Assembly: GCF_013404595.1 (NCBI RefSeq)
Contig: NZ_JABVAX010000003.1
Coordinates: forward strand, 372,001-436,000
DNA length: 64,000 nt
Reading direction: 5' to 3'
From: Jannaschia marina
GTDB lineage: Bacteria > Pseudomonadota > Alphaproteobacteria > Rhodobacterales > Rhodobacteraceae
The notes under the pieces: generated by a model
Databases searched by the model: none
What the model saw: only the letters and a program-made list of their open reading frames with translations
What the model was told of the DNA's origin: nothing
In this document: positions 39,072 to 47,615 of the stretch, piece after piece
How the letters are laid out: each line of letters begins with the position of its first letter
Numbering within the stretch: the first letter of the stretch is position 1
Position numbers and translations under genes: made by a program

Positions 39072-40736
39072 ATGCTCAAGGGGATTCTTCTCGGGTCGGC
39101 AAGCGCCCTGGCGCTGTCCGCTCTCTTCATCGTGTCCGTCGCATTGATCGTGCCGCCGCCCGAGCGAAGCGCCCGCCCCGCCGCGCAGCAGCAGCCGGCG
39201 GCCCCCGTGCTGCGCGACCAGGCTGAGGCGACGCCGCGCGTGCCCGAGCCCCCGGCACCGCGCGCGACCGTCGCCGAGGTCGACGAGGCCCGCACCACCC
39301 GGAGCGACACGGTAGGGCAGGGGGTCGAGCTGCCGGCGGGCAGTCAGTTCAACCGCCCGCCCGAGGATGGCGCGGCGCGCCTTCCCGGGACCGATCGCGT
39401 CGCGCGCGCGGGCACGAGCGAGGGGCTGGCCCGGGCGACGGCCCCGGCGGCCGCACCTGCCCCCCAGACGCAAAGCGCCGGGCAGCCCGCGCCTGTCGTC
39501 ATCTCGGGCTTCGGCGCGGTTCCGGAGGCGGGCGACGCGCCGGCGGTGCCGGTGCCTCCGGCGGAGCGCGCGCCGCAGACCTTCGGCGCGGTGTCGGAAG
39601 AGATCGCGGAGAGCCTGGAGGACGACGTCGTCGTCGAGGCGGAGGGACCGGCCGACGCCGCTGCGGAGGAGGCCGACGAGCCGGCCACCCCCGAGGACAA
39701 CGAGGTCGCGGTCGAAACCGAAATCGCCGGTGGCGGGGAGACGGCTGCCGCGTCTGTCGAGCCCGAGGCCGACGACGCGCCCGTCCCCGAGGCGGTGGCC
39801 GATGCGCCCGCCGCGCCCGAAGCTCCGGAGGGGGCCGAGACGGCCGGGGCCCCCGCGACCCTGCCGCGGGAGGGCGAGATCACCCTGGTCGAGACGCCGC
39901 TGCGCGTGCCGACCCCCGAGGTCGAGACCGAAAGCCCCGAAGCCGATGACGATGCTCCGCTCCCGCGCCGCCTGGTCCTCGACAGCGAACGTGCCGCGGA
40001 AGCGACCGACGACGGGGAGACCGAGGGCCCGCCGCGTGCGCTGGCGTCGCTCCGGGCGCTCGACCGGAACGCGGCCGAGTTCGACAACCCCGAGGGGCTG
40101 CCGCTCATGTCCGTCGTGCTGATCGACGATCCGGCCGGCGGCGTGGATCGCGAGAGCCTTGCGGCCTTCGACTTCCCCGTCACCTTCGCGCTCGACCCGA
40201 CGCGCCCCGACGCCAAGGCGGCCGCCGCGGCCTACCGGGCAGCGGGGCACGAGGTCGTCGCGCTGGCCGACGGGCTGCCGCGGGGGGCCTCGGCGCAGGA
40301 CATCGAAGTCGCGATGGCCGCGCTGCGCCTGTCGCTGCCGCAGGCGATCGGGATGATGGACCGGGCGAGCGCGGGCATCGCGGGCGACCGTGCCGCGCTC
40401 GATGCGCTCCTGCCGGTGCTCGACGAGGCGGGGATGGGTTTCCTCGCCTATCCGAACGGTTTGAATTCCGGCGTGACGACCGCCCGCGCCCAGGGGGTGC
40501 CGGCGGCGACGCTCTATCGCCGGCTCGACAGTGACGGCGAGCGCGCGCCACGGATCGTGCGCTACCTCGATCGCGCGACCTTCGAGGCGGCGCAGAACGG
40601 CGCGACGGTGGTGGTTGGCCGCACGACGCCCGAGACGGTCACGGCGCTCTACTCCTGGCGGCAGGGCAACCGCGCGGAGCAGATCGCCCCCGCACCCCTG
40701 TCGGCCGTGCTGCGCGCGGTGCCGACGGGCGGGTAG
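39072..40736 (+). CDS. Divergent polysaccharide deacetylase (YibQ-like) with long acidic linker
   Basis: A 554-residue envelope protein. A single N-terminal helix (GILLGSASALALSALFIVSV) anchors it. Residues about 40-330 are a low-complexity linker rich in Pro, Ala and Glu. Residues about 340-550 form a YibQ-type NodB fold (GLPLMSVVLIDDPAGGVD, FPVTFALDPTRPDAKAAAAA, EAGMGFLAYPNG), which lacks the metal-binding Asp-His-His set of active deacetylases as far as I can see. The family is conserved but its activity is uncertain. Divergent from trpG with 130 bp between. GGGGA precedes the ATG. Confidence 0.82.
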   Translation: MLKGILLGSASALALSALFIVSVALIVPPPERSARPAAQQQPAAPVLRDQAEATPRVPEPPAPRATVAEVDEARTTRSDTVGQGVELPAGSQFNRPPEDGAARLPGTDRVARAGTSEGLARATAPAAAPAPQTQSAGQPAPVVISGFGAVPEAGDAPAVPVPPAERAPQTFGAVSEEIAESLEDDVVVEAEGPADAAAEEADEPATPEDNEVAVETEIAGGGETAAASVEPEADDAPVPEAVADAPAAPEAPEGAETAGAPATLPREGEITLVETPLRVPTPEVETESPEADDDAPLPRRLVLDSERAAEATDDGETEGPPRALASLRALDRNAAEFDNPEGLPLMSVVLIDDPAGGVDRESLAAFDFPVTFALDPTRPDAKAAAAAYRAAGHEVVALADGLPRGASAQDIEVAMAALRLSLPQAIGMMDRASAGIAGDRAALDALLPVLDEAGMGFLAYPNGLNSGVTTARAQGVPAATLYRRLDSDGERAPRIVRYLDRATFEAAQNGATVVVGRTTPETVTALYSWRQGNRAEQIAPAPLSAVLRAVPTGG

Positions 40737-40858
40737 AGCCCCGGCTGCCTTGCGACCCGTCATCCACGGGCCCACCCCGAGGATCTCCAACCGATGGAGC
40801 GCGACATTGCCTCCGCTGGTCGGGTCAGGCCCGACCACGACGCGCGCGCGAGGGGGCG

Positions 40859-41692
40859 TCAGCTTCCGGGGATGTCCGGGAGTTCGATGCGGGCGACCTG
40901 CTCGGCGATGGGCTCGACCGAGAGCGGGTGGGTTTCCGACATGTGGTCCGCGGGGACACCGATGGGCTGCCAGTCGCGGCCCTTGAAGATCTCCAGTGCC
41001 TCGAACTGGGCCTTGTAGCCCATCTTGGGCGAGCCGGGCACCCAGTAGCCGAGGTAGACGAAGGGCAGCCCCGCCTCGCGGGCGATGTCGACGTGATCGA
41101 GGATCACATGGGTACCGAAGGAGGCCTGCGGCAGATCCGGGTCGTAGAAGGAATAGACGAGCGAGAGCCCGTCATCGAGCACATCCGTCAGGCAGACCGC
41201 GCGCAGGACGGGGGTGCCGCCCGTCGCCGTCGGGCCGTCGTCCCAGTATTCGATGACGCGGGTGCGCACCGGCGTCTCCTCGATCATCGCGGCGAACTCG
41301 AAGATGTCCATATCGGCCATGCCGCCGTTGGCGTGGCGCGCGTTGAGGTAGCGGCGGAAGAGCGCGTATTGATCCTCGGTCGCCCAGGGCGAGGTGATCT
41401 CGCGTCGGAGATGTTCGTTCCGCCTTGCCGTCTTGCGCTGCGAGCGGTTCGGCGCGAAGCCCGCGACGCGGATGCGGGCCGACAGGCATGCGGTGCAATC
41501 GGCGCAGCTCGGGCGGTAGAGCACGTTCTGCGACCGGCGGAACCCCTGCTTCGAGAGCTTGTCGTTGAGCGCGCCCGCCCCCGACCCCTGGAGCGCGGTG
41601 AACAGCTTCCGTTCCCGCCGCCCGTCGATGTAGGGGCAGGCCTGAGGCGCAGTCACATAGAACTGCGGCGTCAGCGGAAGGCTGTGTCGCAT
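40859..41692 (-). CDS. bpt: Aspartate/glutamate leucyltransferase (arginyltransferase, Bpt/Ate type)
   Basis: Adds Leu (Bpt) or Arg (Ate) from aminoacyl-tRNA to N-terminal acidic residues, marking proteins for ClpAP by the N-end rule. The 277-residue protein has the N-terminal cysteine motif [16 protein letters not shown] and [15 protein letters not shown], then [18 protein letters not shown] and [17 protein letters not shown] in the GNAT-like domain. The longer frame upstream adds 27 unsupported residues. The exact amino acid donor cannot be told from sequence alone. Confidence 0.93.
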   Translation of the reverse strand: MRHSLPLTPQFYVTAPQACPYIDGRRERKLFTALQGSGAGALNDKLSKQGFRRSQNVLYRPSCADCTACLSARIRVAGFAPNRSQRKTARRNEHLRREITSPWATEDQYALFRRYLNARHANGGMADMDIFEFAAMIEETPVRTRVIEYWDDGPTATGGTPVLRAVCLTDVLDDGLSLVYSFYDPDLPQASFGTHVILDHVDIAREAGLPFVYLGYWVPGSPKMGYKAQFEALEIFKGRDWQPIGVPADHMSETHPLSVEPIAEQVARIELPDIPGS

Positions 41693-41817
41693 GGGGTGAA
41701 GGATCCTGTCTCGCTCTGGCTCGACCGTAGCCGCAAGGCCCGGCAGGTCAATGAAAAAGACCGGCCGGGCCAATGTGGTGCGAATTTCGAGACAATTCGT
41801 CTCGAAGGCGGGATGTG

Positions 41818-42276
41818 TCAGCCCGGTCGATTGATCGCCGCCGTTCCGAGCACGAGGTCGGTGAGGCTCTGCCGGCGGTCGGTCACGAGCATGGCCGCGA
41901 TCGAGGCCAGCATCGGCAGGACGAACATCATCGAGACGTAGTAGCCGGCGACGTGGAGGGCCGATCGCGTCGTGTCGAACCGTTCGCCATCATGGTCGCG
42001 CAGCTCGATCCCGACGAGGCGCATGCCCCAGGTGGCGGAGCGGTTCGCCAGTGTCGAGATGCGGTAGAGCGCGCCGATCGCGACAAAGAAGAGCGGCCAG
42101 AGGAAGAAGCCAAGTGTAAGCGTCGCGATGCCGGCCAGGACCGTCAGAAAGGTGATGATGGCCACGTCGACGACCCAGGCGAAGGCCCGCTTCGGGAGCA
42201 CGCCGTCATAGAACTGCGGCTCGGCGATCGGGTCGGGCAGGGCGGTGGCGCGGGGGGTGTCGATCCAGTGGGTCAT
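41818..42276 (-). CDS. RDD family membrane protein
   Basis: A 152-residue inner-membrane protein with the RDD-type start [20 protein letters not shown] and [20 protein letters not shown], and three hydrophobic helices. RDD proteins have unclear function; some are linked to ion transport. It lies 62 bp downstream of the DUF2852 gene on the same strand and may be cotranscribed. Confidence 0.85.
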   Translation of the reverse strand: MTHWIDTPRATALPDPIAEPQFYDGVLPKRAFAWVVDVAIITFLTVLAGIATLTLGFFLWPLFFVAIGALYRISTLANRSATWGMRLVGIELRDHDGERFDTTRSALHVAGYYVSMMFVLPMLASIAAMLVTDRRQSLTDLVLGTAAINRPG

Positions 42277-42338
42277 GGCTCTCTTGTATGTGGAAGGGGA
42301 AGGGCCCCGCGCGACGGGCGCGGGGCAGGTGGGGACGA

Positions 42339-42773
42339 TCAAGCGGCGTCCTTGTCGTCGCCGTCGGTGTCGGCCTTGGCACGCTTCTCCCGGTCCTCCA
42401 TGAACTGGTCGAACTCGGCCTTGTCCTTGGCTTCGCGCAGGCGCTGCAGGAAGGTTTCGAAGGCTTCCTGCTCCTCCTCAAGGCGGCGCAGCATGTCGGC
42501 CTTGTAGTTGTCGAAGGCCATGTTGCCAGAGCTGCGGAAGCGGGCGGGGGCCATGCGGCGGGCTTTCATGGGCGTGCGGAACGTCTTGGACGACATGCGA
42601 TTACTCCAGATCATATAGGCGAGGATGGCGAGGCCTGCGGGCCAGAAGAAGATGAAGCCGAGGACCATGACCGCGATCCAGGCACCCCGGCCACGGGCGT
42701 CGAGCCAGTCGGTCGTGCGGGTGAACCAGGACTGCGCGGCGGTCGATCCGGCATAGGCGGGGGCGGGGGTCAT
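42339..42773 (-). CDS. DUF2852 family protein
   Basis: A 144-residue protein with a single transmembrane region (AWIAVMVLGFIFFWPAGLAI) followed by MIWSNRMSSKTF and a long, charged helix (NYKADMLRRLEEEQEAFETF) likely to form a coiled coil, then an acidic C-terminus. DUF2852 proteins are widespread in alphaproteobacteria and of unknown function. A 19-bp inverted repeat lies 25 bp before the start. Confidence 0.85.
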   Translation of the reverse strand: MTPAPAYAGSTAAQSWFTRTTDWLDARGRGAWIAVMVLGFIFFWPAGLAILAYMIWSNRMSSKTFRTPMKARRMAPARFRSSGNMAFDNYKADMLRRLEEEQEAFETFLQRLREAKDKAEFDQFMEDREKRAKADTDGDDKDAA

Positions 42774-42797
42774 CTCGTCTCTCCTTGGGTTGATTGA

Positions 42798-42816
42798 ATG
42801 TGAATGCTTTTCACAT
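42798..42816. promoter_or_regulatory. Inverted repeat ATGTGAA-N5-TTCACAT
   Basis: A perfect 7-bp inverted repeat with a 5-base spacer, just upstream of the DUF2852 gene. It resembles a repressor operator. The TGTGA/TCACA halves are separated by 7 bases rather than the 6 of a CRP site, so CRP is unlikely. Confidence 0.4.
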
Positions 42817-43027
42817 GAGAGGAGATGGGAAGGCCGGCCGGGGCCTGCAAGGGGGTGGGGCGAAAAAAGTTAAAACCTTTTACATCCGGGAATCTCGCAG
42901 GCGCGGATGCGGCTTTTGCGGTGCAGGATCGGTCGGCTGAATGCGATTTATTCAGGAGGGCAGAGCCATGCGCGATGGGTTGCCGAGGTGATGGAACGTC
43001 CAGGAAGGGATTGCGTCATGGGCGGAT

Positions 43028-43047
43028 TGTAATGTTATAACATTACA
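43028..43047. promoter_or_regulatory. Zur box (zinc uptake regulator operator)
   Basis: TGTAATGTTATAACATTACA is a perfect 20-bp palindrome matching the proteobacterial Zur consensus. It lies 29 bp before the zinT start. Zur represses such promoters when zinc is sufficient; zur itself is not in the window. Confidence 0.87.
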
Positions 43048-43076
43048 CTCAATCCAACAATCGAGATCCGGATCCC

Positions 43077-43719
43077 ATGCTCGCTTCCCCTACGGCCAAA
43101 TTCCCTCCGCTCGTCCTCGCCCTCCTCGTCGGCCTCTCCGCACCTGCCCTTGCCGAAAGCGGCGAGACCGATCACGGCCACGATCACTCCGACGAAGACA
43201 TCTACAACGGCTACTTCGAGGACGATCAGATCGAGGCCCGGGCGCTTTCCGACTGGGCGGGCGACTGGCAATCGGTCTATCCGCTGCTGCTCGACGGGAC
43301 GCTCGATCCGGTGATGGCGCAGAAGGCCGCGGACGGGGACAGGACGGCCGCGGAGTACCGCGCCTACTACGAGGTCGGCTACGCGACCGAGACCGACCGG
43401 ATCGTCATCGAGGACGACACCGTGACGTTCCACACCGACGGCACGCCGGCGCAGGGCCGATACGAGGCGGACGGCTATGAGATCCTGACCTACGAGAGCG
43501 GGAGTGCGCTATGTCTTCGAGAAGGCCGAGGGCGACGCGGCGGCCCCGGCCTATATCCAGTTCAGCGACCACGCGATCGCGCCCAAGGAGGCCGGGCACT
43601 ACCATCTCTACTGGGGCGACGACCGGACAGCGCTGCTCGCGGAGCTGACGAACTGGCCGACCTACTATCCGTCCGAGCTTGCCGGCGACGAGATCGCCGC
43701 CGAGATGATGGCGCATTGA
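43077..43719 (+). pseudogene. zinT: zinT (periplasmic zinc-binding protein), frameshifted
   Basis: ZinT binds zinc in the periplasm and helps ZnuABC under zinc starvation. Frame 1 gives a signal peptide (PPLVLALLVGLSAPALA), a His-rich segment (HGHDHSDEDIYNGYF), then LSDWAGDWQSVYPLLLDG up to YEILTYESG. From 43504 the homology continues in the next frame: VRYVFEKAEGDAAAPAYIQF, SDH, GHYHLYWGDD, NWPTYYPSELAG, ending MMAH. Compared with E. coli ZinT about 8 bases are missing at the joint (near 43503). The three zinc-ligand histidines lie after the shift, so the frame-1 product would lack the metal site. A perfect Zur box precedes it. Real mutation or assembly error cannot be separated here. Confidence 0.85.
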
Positions 43720-43762
43720 GGCGGAACGTTATGTGGTTCTCAGTGCCGAATGGGCCGACCCG

Positions 43763-44062
43763 ATGGCGCGGGTGAGCCCGCGCAGGAACCTGCGCAGCAG
43801 CCTGCGCGGCCGGCCCGGACGCGGGGACGGTATGGCCGCCTACGATCGCCTGCCGCCCGATCTGCGGGTCTGGCTGGCGCAGGCGGCGCTGCCGTGGTCG
43901 ACGCGGTCGGCCCTCCGGGCCTGGCGGCGCGCCCTGCGCCGGTGCGGCGGCGACCCCGTTGCGGCCCGGGACCGGCTCGACCGGATCGAACGCGCGATGC
44001 TGCTCCGGGACAAGGCGGTCGTCGCCCCGCGACAGGACGAGAGAGCGTCGGCTCCCACCTGA
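43763..44062 (+). CDS. DUF6525 family protein
   Basis: A basic protein of about 99 residues with the family core YDRLPPDLRVWLAQAALPWS, then AWRRALRRCGGDPVAARDRL. Function unknown; typical of Rhodobacterales. The start is uncertain: GTG 43733 (better upstream GGCGGA), ATG 43763 (chosen) or ATG 43832 in front of the core. It follows the zinT remnant closely and might be cotranscribed with it. Confidence 0.68.
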   Translation: MARVSPRRNLRSSLRGRPGRGDGMAAYDRLPPDLRVWLAQAALPWSTRSALRAWRRALRRCGGDPVAARDRLDRIERAMLLRDKAVVAPRQDERASAPT

Positions 44063-44066
44063 ATGC

Positions 44067-44094
44067 GAAAGGGGCCGCCGATGCGGCCTCTTTC
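44067..44094. terminator. Terminator between DUF6525 and AGCS genes
   Basis: GAAAGGGGCCGC pairs with GCGGCCTCTTTC (one G:U) around a CGAT loop. It serves converging genes and has short T/A tracts on both sides. Confidence 0.75.
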
Positions 44095-44109
44095 GGTCTT
44101 TCCCCGACC

Positions 44110-45666
44110 CTAGTGCGAGAACTTCCGGATCTCGCCCGACTTCAGGCGCGCGCTGTAGTTGTTCAGCTCCGCGCGCACCACCTTCATCAGGAAGTAGAGG
44201 CAGAAGATGTTGACGACCGCCATCGCGAAGATCGCCGCATCCGAGAAGTCGATGACCGGTCCGAGGCTCGCCGCGGCCCCGATCACGATGAAGACGCAGA
44301 AGATCAGCTTGAAGATTAGCTCCGTCGTCTTGCCCTCGCCGAAGAGGTAGGTCCAGGCCTTCAGGCCGTAGTAGGACCAGGAGATCATCGTCGAGAAGGC
44401 GAAGAGGACCACCGCGAGCGACAGCACGTAGGGGAACCAGCCGATCGCCGAGCCGAAGGCGGCCGAGGTGAGGGCCACGCCCGAGTTGCCGTCGACCGTG
44501 GCGATGGCGTCGCCCGCCTCGTTGAGCATGTAGTTGCCCGTCGCCTGGTCGATCATCAGCTGCTGGGAGATGATGATGACGAGCGCGGTCATGGTGCAGA
44601 TGACGACGGTGTCGATCAGCGGCTCCAAGAGGGAGACGAAGCCTTCGGTGATCGGCTCCTTCGTCTTGACCGCGGAGTGGGCGATGGCCGCCGAGCCGAC
44701 GCCCGCCTCGTTGGAGAAGGCCGCGCGGCGGAAGCCCTGGATCAGTGCGCCCACGAAGCCGCCTGCGACGCCGAGGCCGGTGAAGGCCCCCGCGAAGATC
44801 TGGCCGAAGGCCCAGCCGATCAGGTCGTAGTTGACGACGAGGACGATGAGGGCCGCACCCACATACATCAGCCCCATGAAGGGCACGACCTTTTCGGTCA
44901 CGCGGGCGATGGACTTGATGCCGCCGACGATCACCAGGAAGACGACGGCCGCAAAGATGAAGCCGGTGATGAGGCCGGGATAGTCGCCGGTGATCTGGGT
45001 GATCTGCACATGCGCCTGATTGGCCTGGAACATGTTGCCGCCCCCCAGGGCCCCGAGGATGCAGAAGACCGAGAAGAGCACGGCGAGGATCTTGCCGCCG
45101 GGCAGGCCAAGCTCGTCGAAGCCCTTGGAGATGTAGTACATCGGCCCGCCCGAAACGGTGCCGTCCTCGTACTCGTTCCGGTATTTCACGCCGAGCGTGC
45201 ATTCGGTGAACTTCGACGCCATGCCCAGAAGACCCGCGAGGATCATCCAGAAGGTCGCCCCCGGCCCCCCGATGCCCACGGCCACCGCGACGCCCGCGAT
45301 GTTGCCGAGGCCCACGGTGCCCGAGAGCGCCGTGGCGAGCGCCTGGAAGTGGCTGACCTCGCCCGCGTCGTTCGGATCGGAGTAGTCGCCCTTCACGAGC
45401 GCGACGGCATGGCCGAAGAAGCGGAACTGCACGGCCGAGAAATAGACGGTGAAGACCGTCGCGCCGATGACGAGCCACATCACGATCCACGGGAAGCCGG
45501 TGCCGGGGATGGGCGCGAAGATGAAGCTGACGAATGGGCCGGTAAAGGTGGCGAAGGCATCGTTGACGCGGTCGCCGATGGAGGGGGCTGCCTCCTGCGC
45601 CTGCGCCGGAAGTGTGCCCGCAAGGAGAAGCGCCGCCGCAAAGAGGGTCTGGATCGAGGTTTTCAT
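44110..45666 (-). CDS. Sodium:alanine/glycine symporter (AGCS family)
   Basis: A 518-residue amino-acid:cation symporter. The AGCS signature TALSGTVGLGNIAGVAVAV and the GIGGPGATFWMILAGLLGMA segment are present, with GFRRAAFSNEAGVGSAAIAH later. It has an unusual N-terminus: a probable signal peptide (TLFAAALLLAGTLPAQAQ) and a short loop before the first conserved helix. It follows a universal stress protein gene by 12 bp on the same strand, so the two are likely an operon. Alanine or glycine is the usual substrate. Confidence 0.92.
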   Translation of the reverse strand: MKTSIQTLFAAALLLAGTLPAQAQEAAPSIGDRVNDAFATFTGPFVSFIFAPIPGTGFPWIVMWLVIGATVFTVYFSAVQFRFFGHAVALVKGDYSDPNDAGEVSHFQALATALSGTVGLGNIAGVAVAVGIGGPGATFWMILAGLLGMASKFTECTLGVKYRNEYEDGTVSGGPMYYISKGFDELGLPGGKILAVLFSVFCILGALGGGNMFQANQAHVQITQITGDYPGLITGFIFAAVVFLVIVGGIKSIARVTEKVVPFMGLMYVGAALIVLVVNYDLIGWAFGQIFAGAFTGLGVAGGFVGALIQGFRRAAFSNEAGVGSAAIAHSAVKTKEPITEGFVSLLEPLIDTVVICTMTALVIIISQQLMIDQATGNYMLNEAGDAIATVDGNSGVALTSAAFGSAIGWFPYVLSLAVVLFAFSTMISWSYYGLKAWTYLFGEGKTTELIFKLIFCVFIVIGAAASLGPVIDFSDAAIFAMAVVNIFCLYFLMKVVRAELNNYSARLKSGEIRKFSH

Positions 45667-45678
45667 CTGCGCACTCCT

Positions 45679-46110
45679 TCAGGCGACGACGGTGACGGGG
45701 ACGCGGGCGGTCATCACGAGGTTCGCGGTCGAACTGCCGAAGAGCCGCGAGGTGAGGCCGCCCGCGCTGTTGCGGGCGACGATGATCTGGCTCGCCCCTT
45801 CCGCATGGGCGATGTTGTCGATCGTGTCGGCCACGTCGCCGTGGCGGACGATGGCGCGCGCCTCGAGCCCCGCGTCGCGCAGCGCGGCGACGGCGGGGTC
45901 GACCACCCGCTCGCGCGCGAGGGCGATTTCCTCCTCGCGCCGCTTGTGACGCTGGGCGTTTTCCTCGGCCGTCTGGAAGGAGAAGGGCGACCATTCGATC
46001 ACGTAGACGACGATCAGCTCGCAGAGCGGGGTCTTCCCCGCGAGATCCTTCGCGAAGGCGAGCGCGCTCTCCCCCGAACTGTGGCCGTCGAGGCCGATGA
46101 CCAGTTTCAT
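45679..46110 (-). CDS. Universal stress protein (Usp) family
   Basis: A 143-residue cytoplasmic nucleotide-binding protein: KLVIGLDGHSSGESALAFA at the N-terminus, then HGDVADTIDNIAHAEGASQI, and the ATP-loop-type sequence ARNSAGGLTSRLFGSSTANL near the end. Its tight linkage to the AGCS symporter suggests that it modulates or senses the transport state. The start ATG has GGGGAT upstream; the longer ORF start is not supported. Confidence 0.88.
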   Translation of the reverse strand: MKLVIGLDGHSSGESALAFAKDLAGKTPLCELIVVYVIEWSPFSFQTAEENAQRHKRREEEIALARERVVDPAVAALRDAGLEARAIVRHGDVADTIDNIAHAEGASQIIVARNSAGGLTSRLFGSSTANLVMTARVPVTVVA

Positions 46111-46341
46111 GATGAGATCCCCCGTGACGGTGTGGTGGCCTTTGGGCCGCGCGCCCGGCGGCGCGTGCAAGGCGCTCGGGGGTCGGTCGGCCTTCGGGTG
46201 ACGCTAGGGCATTCGGGCGCGTCCGTCTACGGGGCGTGACGCGGGGCTGCGGGAAGACGCCGCAACAAGACACCCTCAGAGAGGCGCGCAGTCGTCACCT
46301 GTGGAGAAGGCACCGACCGGACCCGATCTACAGATGTCTCC

Positions 46342-47423
46342 TCAATCCGGCCCGGCGAAGCCCGAGACCAACGGTCTGCTGTTCTTGTGGTGTCTCTCTG
46401 CAAGCTTCCTCGCGCGCCGACCGGTCCGTTCCGGGCGGCAGAGCGGCGACGGATCGAATTGCTCGGGGTCGGCGATCCGAGGAAGGATGGTCTCCAGCTC
46501 TTTCAGGGCGAGGGGCGACATTGCCCCTAGTCCCTGCTTTCCGAGGTAGAGGCTTTCCGCGGCGATCCCGTTCGCATCGACGATATGATGGGCGTCCAGC
46601 AGAATGTGATAGTAACCGATCGCGCGGCACGATTGATCCACCCGGATGCCACAGTGACCGACGAGGTCCTTTGCAGGCACGAGCACTTCGTCCTCGCCGA
46701 ACATGCGTCGCGCGATCCGACCCCTGACGAGCAGTCGATGTTGGCGCGACAGGCGCAGAGGGTTCGGACCGGGACAAACGATTGGACGGAGGTTCCGGTT
46801 CGCGATCAATTCAGTCGTGCCGATCCGGCGCGAACCGATCCATCGTATCGGCTTCAAGCCCGCGTCCAGCGTCCGGACCCGATCGCCGACGGCAGGTCTT
46901 CGACCGGGACCGAGCCTTTCGACGTCGCAATCATCATCCCGTTGCCGAAACAGACCACGGAGCTGTTCGTCGTCAGGGGGCCATCGACCCGATTTCCGAA
47001 GACGTCGAATTGGATCGAGGTGTTGAGCGGCGATCCGGGGATGTTTTCGGACGTCTCACCGGCCGCAGGACCCTCGGTCGCCAGGATGTTCGAAGCCCCG
47101 CCGCCGATATCGTAGAAATTGATGACCCCGCCACCTGTGCCGGTGTCCACGAGCGCCACCGCTTCCGCCTCGGTCGCGGCATTGGGCGCGGTGACAAGTG
47201 CAGGCACGACGTAGGTCGCGTAGCCCGTATCCGGATCGACGACAGGCGTAACCGAAGAGAGTGACACCGATTGTTCGACCGTTCCGTCGATGTCGTAGGT
47301 CGCGACCTGGAATTCACCCGCCCGGGAAATCTCATCGGGCGCGAGTGTGATCTCGACGAACTCCGAAACGCCGGAGTTGGCTGCGTAGGTATTCTAGTAG
47401 TGAATTTCAGATATGAAGGCCAT
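46342..47423 (-). pseudogene. Hint-domain protein gene with nonsense codon and frameshift
   Basis: The ATG at 47423 follows GGAGT and begins MAFISEIHY, then TAG (47394-47396), then NTYAANSGVSEFVEITLAPD. I recall this family as starting MA-ISE-HYxNTYA, so the stop sits where a normal residue, probably Gln (CAG), is expected. The frame continues through GVINFYDIGGGASNILATEG to VCFGNGMMIATSKGSVPVED, the start of a Hint_2 domain. Near 46891 one base is missing; homology resumes as VGDRVRTLDAGLKPIRWIGS in another frame, and later SRQHRLLVRG, and runs to 46342. Two independent lesions indicate a decayed paralogue of the RTX-Hint type secreted proteins. Confidence 0.85.
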
Positions 47424-47569
47424 CGTGGTTACTCCATGAGCGAGCACGAGGAACGGGGCAGTCTGGCACTCAGGGTGGCGAGTGCCACCTCGGGATGTCA
47501 AGTGCCGCTGTCTGGCGGCGGCCGCCTTCGGCAATCATTCGACGGCGCAGGGCAACCACCGTGTAACGC

Positions 47570-47592
47570 AAAAAGGCGCGCCGGAGCGCGCC
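47570..47592 (-). terminator. Intrinsic terminator downstream of phoX
   Basis: On the minus strand GGCGCGC pairs with GCGCGCC around a TCCG loop and is followed by TTTTT, 24 bp after the phoX stop codon. Confidence 0.8.
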
Positions 47593-47615
47593 CTTTCGAT
47601 CTCTCGGCGCGGGCC

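Noticed and set aside
42799-42815. CRP site TGTGA/TCACA before DUF2852
   Set aside because: The half-sites are 7 bases apart instead of 6; reported only as an unassigned inverted repeat.
42969-42992. Seven-codon ORF after an AGGAGGG sequence
   Set aside because: Too short to support as a gene; the ribosome-binding-like sequence may be chance.
47394-47396. TAG in the Hint gene as a pyrrolysine codon, given MttB homologues in the window
   Set aside because: Both MttB-like genes lack UAG here, no pyl genes or tRNA-Pyl are visible, and the same gene has a separate frameshift; a nonsense mutation is simpler.
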